A stretch of 64,000 nucleotides of DNA from Cellulophaga fucicola (GCF_900119145.1 NZ_FPIY01000006.1:1-64000), one strand, 5' to 3'; positions 28,547-38,013 are shown, counted from the stretch's first letter. Translations and numbers: made by a program. Notes: generated by a model not told the origin, from the sequence alone.

Positions 28547-29710
28547 TTACTTACTAGCAAATAGCTTTACATCTTCTTCTGTAACTTCTTGTCCGCCTAA
28601 AATAATAAGACGTTCTACAACATTGCGTAGCTCTCTAATATTCCCTGTCCAATCATAACTCTTAAGCAACGAAATTGCTTTCTCAGAAAATACTTTTTTA
28701 GTAGTTCCTTGCTCTTTACCAATCTTATCCGCAAAATAAGTAATCAATAACGGTATATCATCCCTTCTATCATTTAAAGAAGGCACTTTAATTAGTATAA
28801 CCGCTAATCTATGATACAAATCTTCTCTAAAATTACCATCCGCAATTTCCTTTTTCAAATCTTTGTTAGTTGCTGCTACAACTCTAACATCTACTTTAAT
28901 ATCTTTATCTGTACCAACTCTAGAGATTTTACTTTCTTGTAAGGCACGTAATACCTTTGCTTGTGCAGACAAGCTCATATCTCCTATTTCATCTAAAAAA
29001 ATAGTTCCTTTATTAGCCGCTTCAAACTTACCCGCCCTGTCTTTTACAGCTGATGTAAATGCACCTTTAACGTGACCAAAAAGTTCACTCTCTATTAATT
29101 CTGAAGGTATGGCTGCACAGTTAACCTCTATAAATGGCGCTTTGCTACGCGGGCTTTTCTCGTGCAACCAATGAGCAACTAATTCTTTACCTGTACCATT
29201 AGACCCTGTAATTAAAACACGTGCATCTGTAGGAGCCACTTTTTCTATCATATCTTTAATTAAAGATATACCATCACTCTCCCCTATCATCTGGTAGTTT
29301 TTACTTACCTTCTTTTTTAAGATAGTATTTTCTACAACAAGCTCTTTACGATCTAAGGCATTACGAACCGTGGTTAATAATCTATTTAAATCTGGCGGCT
29401 TAGAAATATAATCAAAAGCACCTAAACGCATTGTATTTACTGCCGTATCTAGATCTCCGTGTCCAGATATCATAATAAAAGCAACTTCTGGTTTTATTTT
29501 ACGTGCAGCTTCTAACACCTCTACACCGTCCATTTTTGGCATTTTAATATCACACAAAACTAGATCGTAATCGTTCTTCTTTATTGCTTCAATACCTTTT
29601 AAACCGTCTTCTGCCTCTTCAACATTATAAGTTTCACTTTCTTCTGATAATATTTTTACCAAAACTCTGCGTATTGCAGCTTCATCTTCTATTACTAATA
29701 TTTTTGACAT
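28547..29710 (-). CDS. Sigma-54-type response regulator lacking a DNA-binding domain
   Basis: This is a 387-residue regulator. Residues 1-120 are a receiver with phosphorylation site Asp54 (VLCDIKMPKMDG). Residues of about 140-375 are an AAA+ sigma-54 activator module with Walker A GSNGTGKE (169-176), Walker B GTIFLDEIGD (235-244), and the sigma-54 contact loop GAFTSA (216-221) where GAFTGA is usual. The protein ends about 12 residues after the AAA module, so the Fis-type helix-turn-helix of NtrC relatives is absent. It would act from solution or through a partner. It is the last of five minus-strand genes that start with an ABC transporter. Confidence 0.88.
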   Translation of the reverse strand: MSKILVIEDEAAIRRVLVKILSEESETYNVEEAEDGLKGIEAIKKNDYDLVLCDIKMPKMDGVEVLEAARKIKPEVAFIMISGHGDLDTAVNTMRLGAFDYISKPPDLNRLLTTVRNALDRKELVVENTILKKKVSKNYQMIGESDGISLIKDMIEKVAPTDARVLITGSNGTGKELVAHWLHEKSPRSKAPFIEVNCAAIPSELIESELFGHVKGAFTSAVKDRAGKFEAANKGTIFLDEIGDMSLSAQAKVLRALQESKISRVGTDKDIKVDVRVVAATNKDLKKEIADGNFREDLYHRLAVILIKVPSLNDRRDDIPLLITYFADKIGKEQGTTKKVFSEKAISLLKSYDWTGNIRELRNVVERLIILGGQEVTEEDVKLFASK

Positions 29711-29719
29711 ATACGTGTT

Positions 29720-30586
29720 TTAAAAAATTGATATCTTAAATCCTGTTTTAAAATATACATTACCATCATCATACAACGAATATACTTGTTTTCTCTTATC
29801 ATCTCTTAACAAGCCTCTTTGTGACAAAGTGTGCCCTGCCAAACAATAGAAAGAAACATTCTTATTTATATTGTATTGATAACCAAATGCACCTACAATT
29901 ACAGACAATGATAAACCAGAACCTAAATCGTTATCTGGTAAAGAAATATTATTCTGCACATTTACAAAGTAACCATCCAATAATAATGCCGCTTTAAAAC
30001 TGTGACTATCTTTTAAATGGTATTTAAACTCCATTCTTGGTACACCAACCATATAAGACCAGTTAGGATGAAACTTTTTGTAATAACTAATTATAGGTAA
30101 TGGTAACGGAAAACCTGTAGCGCTATTGTAAGATAACCCTAAAATTAAACGCGTAGGCTTATCTGCCTCCATATTTGTTTTTATACTTACCGCAGAGAAA
30201 TTAAGTTTAAAATCTTCTCTTTGCACTCCATTTACAAAATTAGATGCCAACCTTGGCGTAACCAAACCTACAAAGGTCCATTTCTCATTTAACTTATGAG
30301 CGTATCCTATATTAAGGTCTATAATTCTTAATTTTTCTAATTCTTCACTACTAAAAGGATGTATACTATCGTTTGCAAAGTCAATAATACCATACTCTGC
30401 ACCCGTAATTAAATAATTTCTATCATTTAATTTGATAGGCAAATTAGCCAAAAATCGAAATCTAGAAATACTCCTAGAAGACTTTTCTTTTGGCAAGGTT
30501 GTATATTCTACTCTAACAAGATCCGAACTTTGAGAAAAGACAAACTGTGCTACAAGAACAAAACAAAACCCAAGCAGTTTTTTCAT
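29720..30586 (-). CDS. Outer-membrane beta-barrel protein (DUF6268-like)
   Basis: This 288-residue exported protein has a signal peptide ending FVFSQ (residues 1-19). The rest alternates short hydrophobic and polar strands with aromatic residues (RFRFLANLPIKLNDRNYLI, WTFVGLVTPRLASNF, KHIHPNW-like turns) and ends in KTGFKISIF, an outer-membrane type C-terminus. I recall this pattern as DUF6268 in flavobacteria, but the family name is not certain. It lies 24 nt after the MscS gene and 9 nt before the response regulator gene. Confidence 0.7.
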   Translation of the reverse strand: MKKLLGFCFVLVAQFVFSQSSDLVRVEYTTLPKEKSSRSISRFRFLANLPIKLNDRNYLITGAEYGIIDFANDSIHPFSSEELEKLRIIDLNIGYAHKLNEKWTFVGLVTPRLASNFVNGVQREDFKLNFSAVSIKTNMEADKPTRLILGLSYNSATGFPLPLPIISYYKKFHPNWSYMVGVPRMEFKYHLKDSHSFKAALLLDGYFVNVQNNISLPDNDLGSGLSLSVIVGAFGYQYNINKNVSFYCLAGHTLSQRGLLRDDKRKQVYSLYDDGNVYFKTGFKISIF

Positions 30587-30610
30587 ACGTAAAACGGGTA
30601 TATGCGTAAA

Positions 30611-31456
30611 TTATTTATTAATAATATGTATATCTCTTTGCGGAAAAGGAATAGATATATTGTTTTTCCTAAACGCAGCATCTATTAAAAACCTTAAATC
30701 GCTCTTTATTCTTGGATCTCCGTAACTGTCATTAGTATAATAGTTAACAGAAAACTTAAGAGACGAATCTCCAAAATCCTCAAACAAGACAAAAGGCTTT
30801 GGAGTCTTTAAAATTCCTTTTTTATTATCTATAATCTCTAATAATAACTTTGACACTAGTTCAATATCACTACCATAAGCAACACCAACCTTTACACACT
30901 CTCTTGTTGTTTTATGGTTTTGCGTATAATTATAAATACTATCCGTTAAAAATTTATGATTAGGTATTACAATTACCTTATCATCTCTAGTTAATGCTCT
31001 TGTTGTTCTAAGCCTAGTTTCAAAAACCCTACCAACTTTACCTTCTACCTCTATAATATCTCCTATATGTAAAGACTGATCTAAAATAATTAGAATACCA
31101 GAAATAATATCCTGAAACAGATATTGCAACGCAAAACCTAAACCAACAAATAAAGCTGCCGAAGCCGTTAACAAAACGGTTAAATCTACACCAGAAGAAT
31201 GCAAGACTGTAATTACAGCCAAGATGTATAAAAAGTATTTTAAAAACCCGAAGATGCTTAAAAACTTATTTTTATCGTCTTGTGGCAACTTAGCAACAAT
31301 AATTTTATGTACTAATTTTAAAATATACGTAACAGCAAAAAGTACAATAACAATAGTAAACAAAGTCCCTATAGAAATATCTACTTTATCACCATCTACC
31401 AACTTATAAGACATTATGTCTTTTAAGTATTTTAATACTTCTTTTAACTCTTCCAT
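30611..31456 (-). CDS. MscS-family mechanosensitive channel
   Basis: This 281-residue inner-membrane channel opens under membrane tension and releases solutes. Hydrophobic helices lie at about 27-45, 65-85 and 88-110. The pore helix is followed by the family block LGFALQYLFQDIISGILII, a beta domain (GDIIEVEGKVGRVFETRLRTT) and a C-terminal alpha/beta domain. It is separated by 1 nt from the upstream ABC permease gene. A second, different MscS protein is encoded at 46808-47641. Confidence 0.9.
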   Translation of the reverse strand: MEELKEVLKYLKDIMSYKLVDGDKVDISIGTLFTIVIVLFAVTYILKLVHKIIVAKLPQDDKNKFLSIFGFLKYFLYILAVITVLHSSGVDLTVLLTASAALFVGLGFALQYLFQDIISGILIILDQSLHIGDIIEVEGKVGRVFETRLRTTRALTRDDKVIVIPNHKFLTDSIYNYTQNHKTTRECVKVGVAYGSDIELVSKLLLEIIDNKKGILKTPKPFVLFEDFGDSSLKFSVNYYTNDSYGDPRIKSDLRFLIDAAFRKNNISIPFPQRDIHIINK

Positions 31457-31457
31457 A

Positions 31458-32795
31458 TTAATACTTTAACCACTTGTAAAGATCCTTGTAACTTGGTTTT
31501 TTACCATACATTAATATACCAATTCTATATATTTTTGCAGCCAACCAAACAATAGATAAAAACGTTACTATTAACAAAGCAATAGAAACCACCAATTGCC
31601 AAACAGGCACACCACCTTCTCCTACTCCAGAAGACAAACGCATTAACATTACAATTGGCGATGTTAACGGAAATAAAGAAAAGCCTACTGCAACAGGTCC
31701 ATGCGGATTACTAAAAACAGATATAAAACCTACATAAATAGCCAACATTAATGGCGATATTACGGGTAGCATAAATTGTTGCGTATCTGTTTCATTATCT
31801 ACTGCTGCGCCAATAGCCGCATAAATAGAACTATAAATTAAATATCCTAAAATAAAATAAACTAAGAAAAAACTAAATAAAGACACCCAGGGTATTTGTA
31901 AAAACATTTCTGCATATTGCTGTATATTTTCTTCCATACCGCTACTTGCCACATTCATTGCTTTTGCTTGTGGCAAACCAGAGCCTGCGTTTTCCAATGC
32001 TTCCATATCTAAATCGAAAATCAAAAACACAACTAAAAATAAAATAGAACCAGACACTACCCAAATAACAAACTGAGTTACACCCGCCAAAGATGTTCCT
32101 ATTATCTTACCCATCATTAACTGAAAAGGTTTTACAGAAGATATAATTACCTCTATAACTCTACTTGTTTTTTCCTCTATAACACTACGCATTACAAAAC
32201 TACCATAGATAATTATAAACATCATAATTAAATAACCAAAACCGCCACCAATTATAGCGTTAAGCTCATTTAATCCTTTTAAGTTTTCTTTCCCTTGGAA
32301 TGTTGCCGTATGTATAGAAAAGTTTTTGCTTATGGCAGCATACTGATCTTCTGACACACCTAAACTCTCTAATCTCTTTTGCTTTAACCTGTATTGAAAA
32401 ATATCTTCCAATTCATTTAAAAAACCATCTGTTGGTGATTCTTTAGAATAAAAATACGATTCCTTTGTCGCTTCCTCTAATGTACTAGCATTTGGCACGT
32501 ACACCAAACCATAATACCCTAATTGTTCTGTAGAGTCTTTTGCTTGTTCTAAGGTTAAGTTCTTTAACTTTACAACAGACACATCTTCCATTTTACCAAA
32601 GTCATCTGTATAAAAACTACTCTCGTTTAATACAGTAATTACCCTTTTATCACTACCATTTAGCATTGCTAAGTACAGCACCAAAGCAACCATACCTACC
32701 ATTAAAACCGGACTTAAAAAAGTCATTATTATAAACGACTTATTTTTTACTTTAGCTAAATACTCTCTCTTTATAATTAAGCTTAATTTCCCCAC
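31458..32795 (-). CDS. ABC-2 type transporter permease
   Basis: This 445-residue membrane protein has one N-terminal helix (about 21-43), an exterior domain of about 150 residues, and then five to six helices. It matches the NatB/YhaP group (LIIKREYLAKVKNKSFIIMTF, VIEEKTSRVIEVIISSVKP). It pairs with the ATPase encoded directly upstream (1-nt overlap), forming an exporter, possibly for Na+ or small organic compounds. Substrate assignment from sequence is not possible. Confidence 0.9.
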   Translation of the reverse strand: MGKLSLIIKREYLAKVKNKSFIIMTFLSPVLMVGMVALVLYLAMLNGSDKRVITVLNESSFYTDDFGKMEDVSVVKLKNLTLEQAKDSTEQLGYYGLVYVPNASTLEEATKESYFYSKESPTDGFLNELEDIFQYRLKQKRLESLGVSEDQYAAISKNFSIHTATFQGKENLKGLNELNAIIGGGFGYLIMMFIIIYGSFVMRSVIEEKTSRVIEVIISSVKPFQLMMGKIIGTSLAGVTQFVIWVVSGSILFLVVFLIFDLDMEALENAGSGLPQAKAMNVASSGMEENIQQYAEMFLQIPWVSLFSFFLVYFILGYLIYSSIYAAIGAAVDNETDTQQFMLPVISPLMLAIYVGFISVFSNPHGPVAVGFSLFPLTSPIVMLMRLSSGVGEGGVPVWQLVVSIALLIVTFLSIVWLAAKIYRIGILMYGKKPSYKDLYKWLKY

Positions 32796-33724
32796 TACTT
32801 TGTTTTGCTTTTTACGGTTTGTATAAAAATATCGTTTGCAGACGGTATTGTTTCTACAAAGTGGTTTACTTTTCCTTTTTCTGATAAATACCCTAATAAT
32901 GCACCAGTATCATTAGACGGAAGCTGAATTTTAAAATCTAGTTGCTCATCTTGTTTGTTATAAGTAGGCGCCCATATCTGATGTGTATCACCTAGTTTTT
33001 TAACAATATCATTTTGCTCAGACACTTGTAAACCAACATTAAAAATATTGTTTTTATACTCTTTTTTTATGTCTGATAATTTACCGTCTAGAATTTTTTC
33101 TGATTGATGAATAAGCGCAATATACTCACACAACTCCTCTACAGATTCCATTCTATGAGTCGAAAAAATAATAGAAGCTCCTTCATCTTTTAAATGAAGA
33201 ATTTCATCTTTTATAATATTTGCGTTTATAGGGTCAAAACCACTAAAAGGTTCATCAAAAATTAATAACTTAGGTTGATGAAGTACAGTTACAACAAACT
33301 GTATTTTTTGCGCCATACCTTTAGATAGTTCTTGCACTTTCTTATTCCACCAGTCACCAATATCCAACCTATCAAACCAATACTTTAAACGCTTAGTAGC
33401 TTCTGCTTTAGACAAACCTTTAAGCTGCGCTAAATACAAAGCTTGCTCACCAACCTTCATACTCTTATACAACCCTCTTTCTTCTGGCAAATACCCTATA
33501 GTAGCTATATGCTCTGGTTTTAAAGGTTCGCCATCAAAAAAAACAGCTCCTGTATCTGGATAAGTAATCTGATTTATAATACGTATTAGCGTAGTTTTTC
33601 CTGCGCCATTAGGTCCAAGTAGACCATATATACAATTCTTAGGTATCTCTAAGGAAACATTGTTTAGGGCTATATGGTCTCCAAATTTTTTAGAAACGCC
33701 TTTCGCCGCCAAAATAGTACTCAT
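32795..33724 (-). CDS. ABC transporter ATP-binding protein (NatA-like)
   Basis: This is a 309-residue ATPase that drives the adjacent ABC-2 permease. Walker A GLLGPNGAGKTT, signature LSKGM, Walker B LLIFDEPFSGFDP and switch His FSTHR are all present. A C-terminal region of about 85 residues follows. The ATG at 33724 (MSTILAAKGVSKKFG) is chosen over 33790 because a -7 box (TATCTTTG, 33746-33739) lies within the longer frame. It is the first gene of a five-gene minus-strand run. Confidence 0.93.
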   Translation of the reverse strand: MSTILAAKGVSKKFGDHIALNNVSLEIPKNCIYGLLGPNGAGKTTLIRIINQITYPDTGAVFFDGEPLKPEHIATIGYLPEERGLYKSMKVGEQALYLAQLKGLSKAEATKRLKYWFDRLDIGDWWNKKVQELSKGMAQKIQFVVTVLHQPKLLIFDEPFSGFDPINANIIKDEILHLKDEGASIIFSTHRMESVEELCEYIALIHQSEKILDGKLSDIKKEYKNNIFNVGLQVSEQNDIVKKLGDTHQIWAPTYNKQDEQLDFKIQLPSNDTGALLGYLSEKGKVNHFVETIPSANDIFIQTVKSKTK

Positions 33725-33738
33725 TCTATCAATTTTTT

Positions 33739-33746
33739 CAAAGATA
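33739..33746 (-). promoter_or_regulatory. -7 promoter box of the ABC transporter operon
   Basis: TATCTTTG on the minus strand lies 14 nt before the ATG at 33724, giving a leader of about 10 nt. The -33 region is T-rich without a clear TTTG. Confidence 0.5.
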
Positions 33747-33799
33747 GATAAATGGTACCATATAAAAATAAAACCCACCCTTATTTGCATAAGGATGGG

Positions 33800-33830
33800 A
33801 AAAAAAATGAGCAGAGATAAACCCTGCTCA
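33800..33830 (-). terminator. Terminator of the grpE-dnaJ operon
   Basis: The stem TGAGCAG/CTGCTCA read on the minus strand is followed by T8. A second imperfect hairpin (33774-33799) stands between this and the ABC promoter. Confidence 0.75.
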
Positions 33831-33844
33831 ATATATTATATTCT

Positions 33845-34972
33845 TTAAGAAAACATATCTTTTACCTTTTCAAAGAAAGATTTATCAGATTTTTCTGGAT
33901 GAGGAACAAAATTTTCATTCTCCCTCATACGTTCAAAAAAGTCTCTTTGTTCTTTATTTAACTCTTTAGGTGTCCAAACATTTACGTGTACTAAAAGATC
34001 TCCAGCGCCATAACCATTTAAACTAGTAATACCTTTACCTCTTAAGCGTAGTATTTTTCCAGATTGTATACCCTCTTCTAACTTAATTCTTACTTTACCA
34101 CCAACAGCATCAATCTCTTTAGAAGTACCTAAAACAGCTTCAGAAATACTAATGTATAAATCGTAATGTAGGTTATCACCTTCTCTTTTAAGTGTACTAT
34201 GCTCTTCAGTCTCTATTAGTACTATAAGATCACCGTTAATTCCGTTACCAGGAGCTCCGTTTCCTTTCCCAGAAACCTTTAACTGCATACCATCTTCTAC
34301 ACCACCTGGTATTTTAATAGATACAGTTTCTTCCTTAGCAATTAAACCTTGTGCATCTGCGCCCGCAGGTTTTTTATCTATAATTTGGCCACTACCACCA
34401 CAAGTACTACAAGCTGCAGATGTCTGCATTCTTCCTAAAATAGTATTTGCAATTTTTGTCACCTGTCCAGAACCGTGACACGTACTACATGTATTATATG
34501 TAACACCTTCTGCCTGTACTTTACGTTTAACTTTAACTTTTTTCTCTACGCCATTAGCAATTTCATCTAACGTAAGTTTTACTCTAATTCTAAGATTAGA
34601 CCCCTTAACTCTACGTTGACCTCCGCCACCAAAACCACCGAAACCACCGCCAAAGCCGCCGCCACCAAAAATATCTCCAAACTGACTAAAGATATCGTCC
34701 ATGTTCATGCCGCCAAAGCCACCAGCTCCGCCTCTACCACCAGCGCCACCTTCAAAGGCTGCGTGACCGTATTGATCGTATCTTGCTTTTTTATCTGGAT
34801 CACTTAAAACCTCATATGCTTCTGCTGCTGTTTTAAACATCTCCTCTGCTTTAGCATCTCCTGGGTTTTTATCAGGGTGATATTCTATAGCTTTTTTACG
34901 ATATGCTTTTTTTATTTCTGCCGCAGTTGCATTTTTGGTAATGCCTAATATGCTGTAAAAATCCTCTTTCAT
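33845..34972 (-). CDS. dnaJ: Chaperone protein DnaJ
   Basis: This 375-residue Hsp40 co-chaperone of DnaK has a J domain (residues 1-70) with HPD in YHPDKNPGD, then a Gly/Phe-rich region (about 75-120), a zinc region and two C-terminal substrate-binding domains. The zinc region keeps only two CxxCxGxG motifs (CSTCHGSG and CSTCGGSG) instead of four, so only one zinc site can form. I believe this is shared by flavobacterial DnaJ proteins. It follows grpE by 9 nt. Confidence 0.95.
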   Translation of the reverse strand: MKEDFYSILGITKNATAAEIKKAYRKKAIEYHPDKNPGDAKAEEMFKTAAEAYEVLSDPDKKARYDQYGHAAFEGGAGGRGGAGGFGGMNMDDIFSQFGDIFGGGGFGGGFGGFGGGGQRRVKGSNLRIRVKLTLDEIANGVEKKVKVKRKVQAEGVTYNTCSTCHGSGQVTKIANTILGRMQTSAACSTCGGSGQIIDKKPAGADAQGLIAKEETVSIKIPGGVEDGMQLKVSGKGNGAPGNGINGDLIVLIETEEHSTLKREGDNLHYDLYISISEAVLGTSKEIDAVGGKVRIKLEEGIQSGKILRLRGKGITSLNGYGAGDLLVHVNVWTPKELNKEQRDFFERMRENENFVPHPEKSDKSFFEKVKDMFS

Positions 34973-34981
34973 TTCTTGTTT

Positions 34982-35542
34982 TTAGTTCCCAACAACTACT
35001 TTAGGGTGACGAATAATTTTATCTCCTAATGTAAATCCTTTCTCTATTACGTCTATAATTTTACCTTTCAGCTTCTCTTCTGGAGCTGGTATTTGTGTAA
35101 TAGCTTCATGTACATCTGCATTAAATGCATCTCCTTGTACAACTTCTATTTCTTGTAAACCTTTTGTTTTTAAGGCTCCTGTAAATTTATTTTGTATTAA
35201 CTCTACACCAGTTACCAATTCCTTATCCTCAGATTTAGAAATTTCTTTCATAGCGCGATCAAAATCATCTAAAACTGGAAGCATTGAAACAATTATTTCC
35301 TGGCCTGCCGTTTTAAACAAATCCATACGTTCTTTAGACGTTCTCTTTTTATAGTTTTCAAACTCAGCAAACAGACGTAAAAACTTATCTTTTTCTTTTG
35401 CTAAATCTTGTTGTAATTGCTCTTCAACAGACAACTCTACTACTTCTTCAGCAGGAGCCTCTGTATTCTCCGTAACCTCTTCAGCAGCATTATTTACTAT
35501 TTCTTCTTGTGCTAATTCTTCAGCTTTATCTTTTTTACTCAT
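34982..35542 (-). CDS. grpE: Nucleotide exchange factor GrpE
   Basis: This 186-residue exchange factor for DnaK has an acidic disordered N-terminus (about 1-40, rich in Glu/Ala), a long coiled coil (about 40-90; LFAEFENYKKRTSKER) and the C-terminal beta wing (EVVQGDAFNADVHEAI, VIEKGFTLGDKIIRHPKVVV). It is the first gene of the grpE-dnaJ pair. Its promoter lies about 40 nt upstream. Confidence 0.96.
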   Translation of the reverse strand: MSKKDKAEELAQEEIVNNAAEEVTENTEAPAEEVVELSVEEQLQQDLAKEKDKFLRLFAEFENYKKRTSKERMDLFKTAGQEIIVSMLPVLDDFDRAMKEISKSEDKELVTGVELIQNKFTGALKTKGLQEIEVVQGDAFNADVHEAITQIPAPEEKLKGKIIDVIEKGFTLGDKIIRHPKVVVGN

Positions 35543-35579
35543 TATATGCTAACGTTTATAATCTTGATTTTATAAGATG

Positions 35580-35614
35580 GCAAAAGTACTGCCAATTCTT
35601 CAAAATTGTCAAAA
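35580..35614 (-). promoter_or_regulatory. Promoter of grpE-dnaJ
   Basis: On the minus strand TTTTG (614-610) and TACTTTTGC (588-580) are 21 nt apart. The -7 box is perfect and the spacing slightly long. No CIRCE-type inverted repeat is seen. Confidence 0.6.
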
Positions 35615-35642
35615 TGTCATTAAAGTTTCTACTTAAATGCTA

Positions 35643-36305
35643 TTATGACTTAGTTGCTCTAAGCATTTCTCTTTTTCCTGGAGGGCCAGGCAAACGTTCT
35701 ACTGTAAAACCTACTGCCAACATAGCTCTTCTTACACTACCTTTAGCTGCATATGTTACAAGCACACCTTTAGTTCTTAATGCTTTATACATTATGGTAA
35801 AAATAGTTTCTGTCCACAATTCTGGCTGAACCCTTGCTCCAAAAGCATCAAAATAAACAAGATCAAAAGCAGCCTCATCCTTAATATCTAAAAAATCTTG
35901 CTGTTTTTTTACAAGTGAAAATTCTGGCAGAATATATTCTTTTTCCTCCCAGGCAGACGCATGCATTTTAGTAAATACACCTTTAGATTCCGGAGCATTT
36001 AACTGCTCTACATAATTAAGCTGCTCTACTTCTTCTAAAGCCACAGGGTAAGCTTCTACACCTGTATACTGTATTTTTAAGTTGCTTTTTGGAGCTTCTA
36101 AAGTGGTAATTAAAGCATTTAACCCTGTACCAAAACCTATTTCTAATATAGAAACGGCACTATCTTTAAATAAAGATAGGCCGTGTTTTATAAATACATG
36201 ATAAGCTTCTTGTACTGCTCCGTGTTTAGAATGGTACTGCTCGTCCCATTCTTCTATCTGTATGGTTTTAGAACCATCTCCAGTTGTAATTATTTTACGT
36301 TTCAA
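35643..36305 (-). CDS. mnmD: tRNA 5-methylaminomethyl-2-thiouridine methyltransferase (MnmD)
   Basis: This is a 220-residue SAM-dependent methyltransferase equal to the MnmC2/MnmD domain alone. It completes mnm5s2U at the tRNA wobble position. The family start (KRKIITTGDGSKTIQIEEWDEQYHS in parts), the SAM site ILEIGFGTGLNAL and the catalytic-region motif VYFDAFGARVQPELW are present, followed by the GSVRRAML and LPGPPGKREML end. The FAD oxidase half (MnmC1) is absent, as in other single-domain members. It is 4 nt downstream of the DUF4920 gene. Confidence 0.88.
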   Translation of the reverse strand: MKRKIITTGDGSKTIQIEEWDEQYHSKHGAVQEAYHVFIKHGLSLFKDSAVSILEIGFGTGLNALITTLEAPKSNLKIQYTGVEAYPVALEEVEQLNYVEQLNAPESKGVFTKMHASAWEEKEYILPEFSLVKKQQDFLDIKDEAAFDLVYFDAFGARVQPELWTETIFTIMYKALRTKGVLVTYAAKGSVRRAMLAVGFTVERLPGPPGKREMLRATKS

Positions 36306-36309
36306 ATAA

Positions 36310-36813
36310 CTATTCTTTTAAAAGCACCCCGTCTGCTTCAAACCTATACGTTTTTTTCGGCGCCGTAATTTGTGCTATTTCTTCTTTAGTTGCCCCACCA
36401 TCTTCTGCATAATGTTGTTGCTCATCTACAGACATTTGTTCTACAAACGCCTTACCATTTACAACAACTTCTTTACCTGCTATATCTTTAGGCATAAAAA
36501 AACCGTAGTCTTTAAACTTAACCATTGCTTCTTCTCCGTCACCCAAGTCTAACTTCATCCAACATCCTTTAGACTGACAAACATCTAACACTTTACCTCT
36601 GAACTTTGTAGCAACAGTATCTGCTACTGCTAAATTATGATAGACAGATGCTATTTCTTTAGTAACCATAGCGTTGTCTGCAGTAATTTTTTCTCCAAAA
36701 GATGCTAATTCCTCTGTTTTGGTATCTTCTTTTGGTGTTACCGTTTCTTTTTTAGCCTCTTTGCAAGACATAAACAATAAAATTACTACAAGCAAAATGT
36801 TAAAACTTTTCAT
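36310..36813 (-). CDS. DUF4920 lipoprotein
   Basis: This 167-residue lipoprotein has lipobox LLFMSC (Cys near residue 16) and a Lys/Glu/Thr linker. The single DUF4920 domain is recognised by VCQSKGCWMKLDLGDGEEAMVKF and FKDYGFFMPKDIAGKEVVV. The two conserved Cys in CQSKGC could bind metal, though this is not established. It lies 4 nt upstream of mnmD and is divergent from ilvE. Confidence 0.85.
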   Translation of the reverse strand: MKSFNILLVVILLFMSCKEAKKETVTPKEDTKTEELASFGEKITADNAMVTKEIASVYHNLAVADTVATKFRGKVLDVCQSKGCWMKLDLGDGEEAMVKFKDYGFFMPKDIAGKEVVVNGKAFVEQMSVDEQQHYAEDGGATKEEIAQITAPKKTYRFEADGVLLKE

Positions 36814-36920
36814 ATCTGATAAAATTTAGTGATAGAATGCAAATTTGAACATTTTTAGTCTAAAAAAGAAGTACTAGTACTGATAATTGATTAATTTTAT
36901 GATCTTAAATTCTGAATACT

Positions 36921-37988
36921 ATGGATGTTACTACAAACCAAATTAGTGTAGAAAAGACTAAAAACACTAAAATAAACGATGTCGATTTTGATAATCTTTC
37001 GTTTGGAAGTATTTATATGGACCATATGTTGGTCTGTGATTACAAGAATGGCGCTTGGGAGGCACCTAAAGTTGTTCCTTACCAACCTATCTCTTTAGAT
37101 CCTTCTGCTAAGATTTTTCATTATGGGCAATCTATCTTTGAAGGAATGAAAGCTTATAAGGATGACAGCGATACCATTTGGATGTTTCGTCCTTTAGACA
37201 ATCACAAACGTTTAAACTTATCTGCAAAAAGATTAGCTATTCCAGAAATTCCTGAAAACTATTTTATGGAAGGTCTAAAAGCATTATTAAAAACTGATAG
37301 CGATTGGATTCCACAATCCGCAGGAAGCTCTTTATATATTAGACCATTTATTTTTGCAACAGGATTAGGTTTTCACGCATCACCTGCAGACGAATATAAA
37401 TTTGTTATTTGTGGCGCTCCTTCTGGTTCTTATTTTTCTGGTGAAGTAAAAGTACTTATTGAAGAAAAATATTCTAGATCTGCAAATGGCGGTGTTGGTT
37501 TTGCCAAAGCTGGTGGTAATTACGCTGGACAATTTTATCCAACAAAATTAGCGCAAGACAAAGGATACCAACAAGTAATATGGACAGATGATAACACACA
37601 CGAGTATATTGAAGAAGCTGGTGCAATGAATGTTTTTGTACGTATTAACGATACACTATTAACTTGCCCTACTAGTGACCGTATATTAGATGGTATTACA
37701 CGTAAGAGTATTTTAAAAATTGCAGAAGACCAAGGTATTAAAACTGAGGTTCGTAAAATAAAAGTACAAGAATTAGTAGATGCAGCTAAAGATGGTAGTT
37801 TAAAAGAAATGTTTGGTGCAGGTACGGCAGCAGTAATTTCTCCTATTGCCGGTTTTGGCTTTAGAGATACAGACTATATGTTACCTACTGTAGAGGATAG
37901 TTATGCAACTTTATTAAAAGAGCGCATCACTAGCATACAATACAACAAAGCTGAAGATAAATTTGGATGGCGATTTAAAGTTGAGTAA
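36921..37988 (+). CDS. ilvE: Branched-chain amino acid aminotransferase
   Basis: This 355-residue fold-type IV PLP enzyme makes and degrades Leu, Ile and Val by transamination with glutamate/2-oxoglutarate. The PLP lysine lies in GFAKAGGNYAGQ. Other family motifs are FHYGQSIFEGMKAY, the cofactor-phosphate region EAGAMNVFV, and GTAAVISPI near the end. Its length matches the longer (BCAT type II) group. A strong terminator follows 25 nt after the stop. Confidence 0.95.
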   Translation: MDVTTNQISVEKTKNTKINDVDFDNLSFGSIYMDHMLVCDYKNGAWEAPKVVPYQPISLDPSAKIFHYGQSIFEGMKAYKDDSDTIWMFRPLDNHKRLNLSAKRLAIPEIPENYFMEGLKALLKTDSDWIPQSAGSSLYIRPFIFATGLGFHASPADEYKFVICGAPSGSYFSGEVKVLIEEKYSRSANGGVGFAKAGGNYAGQFYPTKLAQDKGYQQVIWTDDNTHEYIEEAGAMNVFVRINDTLLTCPTSDRILDGITRKSILKIAEDQGIKTEVRKIKVQELVDAAKDGSLKEMFGAGTAAVISPIAGFGFRDTDYMLPTVEDSYATLLKERITSIQYNKAEDKFGWRFKVE

Positions 37989-38013
37989 ACTTTGACGCTA
38001 ACTTATATAAAAC

